Shown here: positions 14,986 to 20,161 of the stretch, piece after piece
Position numbering within the stretch: position 1 is the first letter of the stretch
Layout of the letters: each line of letters opens with the position of its first letter
Assembly: GCA_964516305.1 (NCBI GenBank)
Contig: CAZEZH010000050.1
Location: 1-20,161, forward strand
Source: Lamprobacter sp964516305
GTDB lineage: Bacteria; Pseudomonadota; Gammaproteobacteria; Chromatiales; Chromatiaceae
Direction of reading: 5' to 3'
Length of the DNA stretch: 20,161 nt
Notes under the pieces: model-generated
Told to the model about the DNA's origin: nothing
Seen by the model: only the letters and a program-made list of their open reading frames with translations
The model's database searches: none
Made by a program: the position numbers and the translations under genes

Positions 14986-16386
14986 CTAGCCTTCGGAACC
15001 AGAAGTCATAGCCGGAGTTGGAGTTGGAGCCGGCTCAGTGACCCTGGCTTCGAAACCGCCTTCCGCAACTCGAACCCGAATGCGGGTGCCCGGTGGCACC
15101 TGTTGCGGGCGATGCACCAAACCTCCCTCGACATCGGTGACGATCGCGTAGCCGCGCGCCAAGGTTGCCAACGGACTGCGCGCCTGCAGCCCGCCAGCCA
15201 GTGCCGCGAGGCGCTCGCGGCGCTTTTCGACGGCACGCCTGCCAGCCTGCGCGAGCCGCTCGGAGACGTGAGCGACTCGCTCGACATCCAAGCGCAGGCG
15301 CTGGCCTGGCGAGACCCGCCGCAGACGCTGCCGCAACCGCTCTAGTTGCGCTCCCGCCTCGCCGACACCCGAATCCAGCGCCTGCTCGAGCCGCCTTTGG
15401 AGGTCGTCGACGCGCTGCAACTGCTGTTCCAAGCGCGCTCGCGGATGCAGCAGCTGCTGTTGGCGTGCGAGTGCCGTCAAGCGTTGTCTTGCGTTCACCA
15501 ACGCCCGCCGCGACGCCACCCCCAGGCGTGCCTCGAGCCCGCGCAGATGCCGTCGCGCCTGCTCGGCATCAGGGGCCACCAACTCGGCTGCTGCTGAAGG
15601 GGTCGCGCCGCGACGATCGGCCACAAGATCGGCGATGCTCAGATCGATCTCATGGCCGATGCCGGTCACGATCGGCAGCTCGGAGGCGCGGATCGCTCGC
15701 GCCAGCGCCTCGTCGTTGAAGGCCATCAGATCCTCAAGCGAGCCACCGCCACGCGCCAGGACCAGCAGATCACAATCGCCGCGACGGTTGGCCAGCTCAA
15801 TCGCCGCGATCAAAGCCTTCACGGCCGCCGCGCCCTGCACCGCGCTCGGATAGACCAGCACCGGCAGGAGCGGGAAACGGCGCCCGAGCACCCTGAGCAG
15901 GTCATGCAGCGCCGCGCCACTGGCTGATGTGATAAGGCCCAACTGACGCGGATAGGCAGGCAGCGGACGCTTGTACTCCTCGGCGAACAACCCTTCGGCG
16001 GCGAGGCGCTGTTTAAGCTGCTCGAGCGCTAGACGCAGCGCGCCATCGCCGGCGGGTTCCATCTGCTCGACGATGAGCTGAAAATCACCCCGCGGCTCAT
16101 AAAGCCCAACCCGTGCCCGAACGAGCAACTGTTGGCCATTGGCGGGCTGGAAGCCGAGCAGCCGGCGCTTGCTGCGGAACATCGCGCAGCGCACCTGCGA
16201 GGCACCGTCCTTGAGGCTGAAGTAGAGATGCCCAGAGGCGGGCTGGGACAGGTTAGACAGCTCACCCTGCACCCAGAGCAGCGGGAAGCTGCCATCGAGC
16301 ACGGCGCGCACCTCGGCGTTGAGGCGCGAGACACTATAGATATCGCGCGAGAAATCGATGATCGGAACGGATTTGCGCGCTGTCAT
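14986..16386 (-). CDS. xseA: Exodeoxyribonuclease VII large subunit
   Basis: Large subunit of the ATP-independent single-strand exonuclease VII. The 466-residue protein (E. coli 456) has an N-terminal OB fold (PLLWVQGELSNLSQPASGHLYFSLKD), the catalytic core with LLVLARGGGSLEDLMAFND, PIVTGIGHEIDLSIADLVAD and RRGATPSAAAELV, a long Gln/Arg/Leu-rich coiled coil (about 270-400), and a C-terminal segment with LARGYAIVTDVEGG. The last residues are Pro/Thr-rich. The ATG at 16386 gives MTARKSVPIIDFSRDIYSVSRLN, a normal start; the ribosome binding site is weak. Divergent from guaB, as in E. coli. The small subunit XseB, needed for activity, is not in this window. Confidence 0.97.
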   Translation of the reverse strand: MTARKSVPIIDFSRDIYSVSRLNAEVRAVLDGSFPLLWVQGELSNLSQPASGHLYFSLKDGASQVRCAMFRSKRRLLGFQPANGQQLLVRARVGLYEPRGDFQLIVEQMEPAGDGALRLALEQLKQRLAAEGLFAEEYKRPLPAYPRQLGLITSASGAALHDLLRVLGRRFPLLPVLVYPSAVQGAAAVKALIAAIELANRRGDCDLLVLARGGGSLEDLMAFNDEALARAIRASELPIVTGIGHEIDLSIADLVADRRGATPSAAAELVAPDAEQARRHLRGLEARLGVASRRALVNARQRLTALARQQQLLHPRARLEQQLQRVDDLQRRLEQALDSGVGEAGAQLERLRQRLRRVSPGQRLRLDVERVAHVSERLAQAGRRAVEKRRERLAALAGGLQARSPLATLARGYAIVTDVEGGLVHRPQQVPPGTRIRVRVAEGGFEARVTEPAPTPTPAMTSGSEG

Positions 16387-16414
16387 TGCCTAGACTCGGT
16401 TGAATTCCTATGAT
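16386..16414 (+). promoter_or_regulatory. Likely sigma-70 promoter of guaB-guaA
   Basis: TTGCCT (16386-16391), a 17-base spacer and TATGAT (16409-16414), five of six matches to the -10 consensus. It would give a leader of about 60 bases. The -10 lies in a near-palindrome CTATGATAG, whose other strand offers TATCAT for divergent xseA, though without a clear -35. No PurR-like or DnaA-box match was seen by eye in 16387-16483. Confidence 0.45.
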
Positions 16415-16483
16415 AGAGGGTTAACTTTTCGGAATCCATCGCCCCCCGGACTCCGCTCACGCCAATCTGTACGAGGTTCCACC

Positions 16484-17950
16484 ATGCGCCTGCTCGAGGA
16501 AGCCCTTACCTTCGACGACGTGCTGCTCGTCCCAGCGCATTCCTCGGTGACCCCGAATGCGGTGGATCTCAGCACCCTGTTGACGCGCGAGATCGCGCTC
16601 AAGATTCCATTGGTCTCTGCGGCTATGGACACGGTGACCGAATCGCGCCTGGCGATCGCGATGGCCCTTGAGGGCGGTATCGGCATCGTACACAAGAACA
16701 TGTCGGTTGAGCGTCAGGCGCGCGAGGTCCTGGCGGTGAAGAAGTACGAAAGTGGCATCATCCGCGATCCCATCACGATCGGTCCCGAGATCAGCATCGG
16801 CGAGGTGCTGGCGTTGACGCGGGCCCACAATATCTCGGGCGTGCCAGTGACCGAGGGCAGACGACTGGCCGGGATCGTCACCGGCCGTGATCTGCGCTTC
16901 GAGCGGCGCATGGACGCCCCGGTCTCGGCCATCATGACCCCGCGCGAGCGCCTGGTCACGGTTAAAGAGGGCGCGAGCCGCGACGAGGTGGTCGCTTTGC
17001 TGCATCAGCATCGCATCGAGAAGCTGTTGGTAGTCAACGACGCCTTCGAGCTGCGCGGACTGATCACCGTGAAAGATATCCAGAAGGCGACGGACTTCCC
17101 GAAGGCTTCGCGCGATGCGCATGAGCGCCTGCGCGTCGGCGCCGCGGTCGCGGTCGGACAGGGCACCGATGAACGGGTAACGGCCCTGGTTGAGGCTGGC
17201 GTCGACGTACTGGTGGTGGACACGGCGCATGGCCACTCGCAGGGCGTTCTGGACCGGATCAGCTGGATCAAACACCACTTTCCCGAGGTTCAGGTCATTG
17301 GCGGCAATATCGCTACAGCCGACGCTGCGACGGCACTGGTCGAGGCGGGCGCCGACGCGGTCAAGGTCGGCATCGGCCCCGGCTCGATCTGCACGACGCG
17401 CATCGTTGCCGGTGTTGGGGTGCCACAGATCACCGCGGTGAGCAACGTGACGAGCGCGCTCGAGGGCACCGGAGTGCCGCTCATCGCCGATGGCGGGCTG
17501 CGCTTCTCAGGCGATGTCGCCAAGGTGATCGCCGCTGGCGCGCATAGCGTCATGGTTGGTGGCCTCTTCGCTGGCACGGACGAAGCCCCTGGCGAAGTCG
17601 AGATCTACCAGGGCCGCTCCTACAAGTCCTATCGCGGCATGGGCTCGCTCGGTGCCATGGGCCAGAAGGACGGCTCCAGTGACCGCTACTTCCAAGAGCA
17701 GACCGACAAGGAGAAGCTGGTCCCGGAGGGCATCGAAGGCCGCGTGCCTTACAAAGGCACCGTGCTCAATGTCACCACGCAGCTGATGGGAGGGCTGGCC
17801 TCGAGCATGGGATATACCGGCTGCCAGACGATCGAAGAGATGCGGACCAAGCCGATGTTCGTGCGCGTCAGCGCAGCGGGCATGCGTGAATCTCATGTGC
17901 ACGATGTGCAGATCACCAAGGAAGCGCCGAACTATCGCATCGATAACTGA
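16484..17950 (+). CDS. guaB: IMP dehydrogenase
   Basis: Oxidises IMP to XMP with NAD+, the first committed step of GMP synthesis. The 488 residues equal the E. coli length. The barrel begins LTFDDVLLVPAHS; two CBS domains are inserted at roughly residues 93-200 (IIRDPITIGPEISIGEVL, APVSAIMTPRERLVTV); the active loop GPGSICTTRIVAGVGVPQ carries catalytic Cys303, and the Arg-Tyr flap region contains SYRGMGSLGAMGQ. The C terminus is KEAPNYRIDN. The ATG at 16484 has GAGG nine bases upstream and gives the standard MRLLEEALTFDD start; the frame is open from 16400, but that part precedes the ribosome binding site. guaA follows after 57 bases. Confidence 0.99.
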   Translation: MRLLEEALTFDDVLLVPAHSSVTPNAVDLSTLLTREIALKIPLVSAAMDTVTESRLAIAMALEGGIGIVHKNMSVERQAREVLAVKKYESGIIRDPITIGPEISIGEVLALTRAHNISGVPVTEGRRLAGIVTGRDLRFERRMDAPVSAIMTPRERLVTVKEGASRDEVVALLHQHRIEKLLVVNDAFELRGLITVKDIQKATDFPKASRDAHERLRVGAAVAVGQGTDERVTALVEAGVDVLVVDTAHGHSQGVLDRISWIKHHFPEVQVIGGNIATADAATALVEAGADAVKVGIGPGSICTTRIVAGVGVPQITAVSNVTSALEGTGVPLIADGGLRFSGDVAKVIAAGAHSVMVGGLFAGTDEAPGEVEIYQGRSYKSYRGMGSLGAMGQKDGSSDRYFQEQTDKEKLVPEGIEGRVPYKGTVLNVTTQLMGGLASSMGYTGCQTIEEMRTKPMFVRVSAAGMRESHVHDVQITKEAPNYRIDN

Positions 17951-18007
17951 AGCCGGCCATTGCACGCGCATTCGGCCGCCCGCTCCGGTGAGCCACTCGA
18001 GACCCCC

Positions 18008-19582
18008 ATGTCCAACATCCACGCCGACCGCCTTCTGATCCTCGATTTCGGCTCCCAGTACACGCAGCTGATCGCGCGTCGGGTGCGCGAGGCCGGGGTC
18101 TACTGTGAGCTGCACCCTTGGGATATGCCGCCGGAGGCGATACGCGCCTTCGCACCCGCCGGGGTCATTCTCTCCGGTGGTCCCCAATCCGCGCACGCAC
18201 AGGAAACGCCACGGGCAGCGGACCTGATCTTCGAACTCGGCGTGCCAGTCCTCGGGATCTGTTACGGCATGCAGACCATGGCCGCCCAGCTCGGAGGTCA
18301 GGTCTCCCCCGCGCAGCAGCGCGAGTATGGCTATGCCCAAGTGCGGGCACGCGGCCATTCACAACTGTTGCGCGATATCGAAGATCACACCAGCCCCGAA
18401 GGCTACGGACTGCTGGATGTGTGGATGAGCCACGGCGATCGAGTCGAGCGCCTGCCGGAGGGCTTCTCGGTGATCGCCGAGACGGCGAATGCGCCGCTGG
18501 CGGGCATTGCCGATGAGACGCGTCGCTTCTACGGCGTTCAATTCCACCCTGAGGTCACCCATACCCGCCAGGGCCAACGCATCCTGGAGCGTTTCTGCCA
18601 CGAGATCTGCACCTGTGGCCAGCTCTGGACGCCGTCCAACATCATTGAAGATGCAATCAGCGCGGTGCAAGCCCAGACCGGGGACGACGAGGTGCTGCTC
18701 GGACTCTCTGGCGGCGTTGACTCATCGGTCGTGGCGGCCCTACTACATCGCGCCATTGGTGATCGCCTGATCTGCGTGTTCGTCGACAATGGGCTTCTGC
18801 GCCATGGCGAGGCTGACCAAGTGATGGCGACCTTTGCCCGTCACATGGGTGTGCGCGTGCTGCGGGTCGATGCCGAGGGACAATTCTTAGATCGCCTTCG
18901 CGGCATCAGCGATCCCGAAGAGAAACGCAAGCGCATTGGCAACACCTTTATCGATGTCTTCGAGACCGAGGCCGCCAAGCTTCCAGGCGTCAACTGGCTG
19001 GCGCAGGGGACGATCTACCCCGATGTGATCGAGTCCGCCGGCGCCAAGACCGGCAAGGCCAAAGTCATTAAGTCGCATCACAATGTTGGCGGGCTGCCGG
19101 AGCGGATGCGCCTCGGGCTGGTCGAGCCGCTGCGCGAGCTGTTTAAGGACGAGGTCCGGCGCATTGGCGTCGAGCTCGGACTGCCCGCTGAGATGGTCTA
19201 CCGCCATCCCTTCCCGGGCCCCGGACTCGGCGTGCGCATCCTGGGCGAGGTGAAGAAGGATTACGCCGACACGCTGCGGCTCGCGGACCACATCTTCATC
19301 GAAGAGTTGCGCCGCGCCGAACTCTACGATCGGGTCTCACAGGCCTTTGCTGTCTTCCTGCCGGTGCGCTCGGTCGGTGTCGTTGGTGACAATCGTTGCT
19401 ATGAGCATGTGATCGCCCTGCGAGCCGTCGAGACGCTGGACTTCATGACCGCACGCTGGGCGCATCTACCCTATGGGTTCTTAGATCGGGTCAGCACCCG
19501 CATCGTGAATGAGGTGCACGGGGTATCGCGCGTGGTCTATGACATTACCGGCAAGCCTCCGGGCACGATCGAGTGGGAGTAA
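18008..19582 (+). CDS. guaA: GMP synthase (glutamine-hydrolysing)
   Basis: Converts XMP to GMP using ATP and glutamine. The 524-residue protein (E. coli 525) has an N-terminal class I glutamine amidotransferase with nucleophile Cys85 (GICYGMQTM) and His180/Glu182 (FHPEVTHT), the ATP pyrophosphatase domain with LGLSGGVDSSVVAALLH (P-loop from about residue 234), and the C-terminal dimerisation domain ending PPGTIEWE. The usual start MSNIHADRLLILDFGSQY corresponds to the ATG at 18008; an in-frame codon at 17960 would add 16 unlikely residues. No strong ribosome binding site is visible. It is co-directional with guaB and probably in the same transcript. Confidence 0.99.
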   Translation: MSNIHADRLLILDFGSQYTQLIARRVREAGVYCELHPWDMPPEAIRAFAPAGVILSGGPQSAHAQETPRAADLIFELGVPVLGICYGMQTMAAQLGGQVSPAQQREYGYAQVRARGHSQLLRDIEDHTSPEGYGLLDVWMSHGDRVERLPEGFSVIAETANAPLAGIADETRRFYGVQFHPEVTHTRQGQRILERFCHEICTCGQLWTPSNIIEDAISAVQAQTGDDEVLLGLSGGVDSSVVAALLHRAIGDRLICVFVDNGLLRHGEADQVMATFARHMGVRVLRVDAEGQFLDRLRGISDPEEKRKRIGNTFIDVFETEAAKLPGVNWLAQGTIYPDVIESAGAKTGKAKVIKSHHNVGGLPERMRLGLVEPLRELFKDEVRRIGVELGLPAEMVYRHPFPGPGLGVRILGEVKKDYADTLRLADHIFIEELRRAELYDRVSQAFAVFLPVRSVGVVGDNRCYEHVIALRAVETLDFMTARWAHLPYGFLDRVSTRIVNEVHGVSRVVYDITGKPPGTIEWE

Positions 19583-19597
19583 GCAGGGTGACCTGCT
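19582..19597 (+). other. Short hairpin with GNRA-type loop after guaA
   Basis: AGCAGG and CCTGCT form a perfect six-pair stem closing a GTGA loop, starting at the last base of the guaA stop codon. A GUGA loop is stable in RNA. No T run follows, so it is not an intrinsic terminator; a processing or stabilising hairpin between guaA and tadA is possible, as is chance. Confidence 0.3.
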
Positions 19598-19648
19598 CAC
19601 CGACGACGACCAGGAGATCCATTGCATCTTCCGCGGTGCTGATCAGCC

Positions 19649-20155
19649 ATGAACCTTTGCTCTGCAGCCCCAGTCATCGACCCTGTTGAGCCACAGGATC
19701 ATCATCGCTGGATGCGATGCGCGCTTGCGCTTGCCGAACGCGCCGCTGACGAGGATGAGGTGCCGGTTGGCGCGCTGGTGGTGCACGACGGCAAGATCAT
19801 CGGCGAGGGCTGGAACCAGCCCATCGCGAGCCACGACCCAACCGCCCATGCCGAGATCCAGGCCCTTCGGGCTGCAGCCCAACGGGTCGAAAACTATCGA
19901 CTGCCAGGAGCGGATCTCTATGTCACTCTGGAGCCCTGCCCGATGTGCGCGGCCGCGATCGTCCACGCCCGCATCCGGCGCGTCATCTATGGCGCGAATG
20001 ACCCCAAGGGAGGCGCTTGCGGCTCGGTCTTCGATCTACTGCCATCTGACGCCCGCTTCAACCATCACACCCTCTGCACCGGCGCAGTCCTCGCCGATGA
20101 CTGTGGCGAGTTGCTACGCGCCTTCTTCCGCGCTCGGCGTCAGCAGCCATCCTAA
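19649..20155 (+). CDS. tadA: tRNA-specific adenosine deaminase
   Basis: Deaminates the wobble adenosine of tRNA-Arg(ACG) to inosine. The 168-residue product shows the zinc deaminase signature: His67 and catalytic Glu69 in HAEIQALR, and Cys97 and Cys100 in EPCPMCAAAIVHARI. The spacing equals that of E. coli TadA (57, 59, 87, 90) with ten extra N-terminal residues. YGANDPKGGACGSVFDLL is also typical. The first ATG in frame after an upstream stop is at 19649; the ATG at Trp21-Met22 would remove a conserved lead-in and is less likely. guaA ends 66 bases upstream, and the guaB-guaA-tadA order is known from other gammaproteobacteria such as Pseudomonas. Confidence 0.97.
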   Translation: MNLCSAAPVIDPVEPQDHHRWMRCALALAERAADEDEVPVGALVVHDGKIIGEGWNQPIASHDPTAHAEIQALRAAAQRVENYRLPGADLYVTLEPCPMCAAAIVHARIRRVIYGANDPKGGACGSVFDLLPSDARFNHHTLCTGAVLADDCGELLRAFFRARRQQPS

Positions 20156-20161
20156 TCTCGG

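Noticed and set aside
16457..18358. Two long minus-strand frames (16457-17278 and 17507-18358) opposite guaB and guaA
   Set aside because: No recognisable domain and complete overlap with two firmly identified genes; typical high-GC shadows.

Overview
The window is a GC-rich (about 60%) stretch of a gammaproteobacterial chromosome, densely packed with core genes and lacking any transposase, integrase, CRISPR array, tRNA or rRNA that I can see. The order smg-dprA / LysM protein / def-fmt-rsmB ... trkA, then xseA divergent from guaB-guaA-tadA, is the arrangement known in E. coli and Pseudomonas. A DUF4390-NtrY-NtrX block between rsmB and trkA and a pair of trkH genes are added to it. Together with base composition this suggests a Chromatiales-like (purple sulfur bacterial or related) lineage; that taxonomic placement is inference.

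Layout. 1-2511, minus strand: the first codons of smg, dprA (DNA uptake and recombination) and a secreted LysM protein. 2512-2703: divergent promoter region. 2704-14270, plus strand: def, fmt, rsmB, a DUF4390 exported protein, an NtrY-type membrane sensor kinase, an NtrX-type regulator, trkA and two tandem trkH genes. From def to trkA almost every junction is an overlap of the TGATG or ATGA kind, so this is very probably one translationally coupled operon. Two very small reading frames fill the only apparent gaps (3240-3308 and 9755-9868), each overlapping both neighbours exactly. 14271-14985: a short TPR protein gene flanked by two 55-bp direct repeats. 14986-16386, minus strand: xseA. 16387-16483: divergent promoter region. 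16484-20155, plus strand: guaB, guaA and tadA.

How the genes work together. Def and Fmt handle the formyl group of initiator methionine, RsmB methylates 16S rRNA and TadA deaminates tRNA: a translation theme. GuaB and GuaA are the two consecutive steps from IMP to GMP. TrkA is the cytoplasmic gating subunit for the TrkH potassium-translocating subunits that follow it. NtrY/NtrX form a two-component pair whose place directly ahead of trkA makes envelope or ion homeostasis a plausible but unproven output.

Most noteworthy: the NtrX-type regulator has lost the sigma-54 contact loop (GAFTGA) and has Arg for the Walker A Lys; a 37-codon frame with a strong ribosome binding site bridges ntrX and trkA with ATGA at both ends; and the TPR gene lies between two copies of what looks like a dispersed repeat. 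I found no clear evidence for a wholly new multi-gene system.
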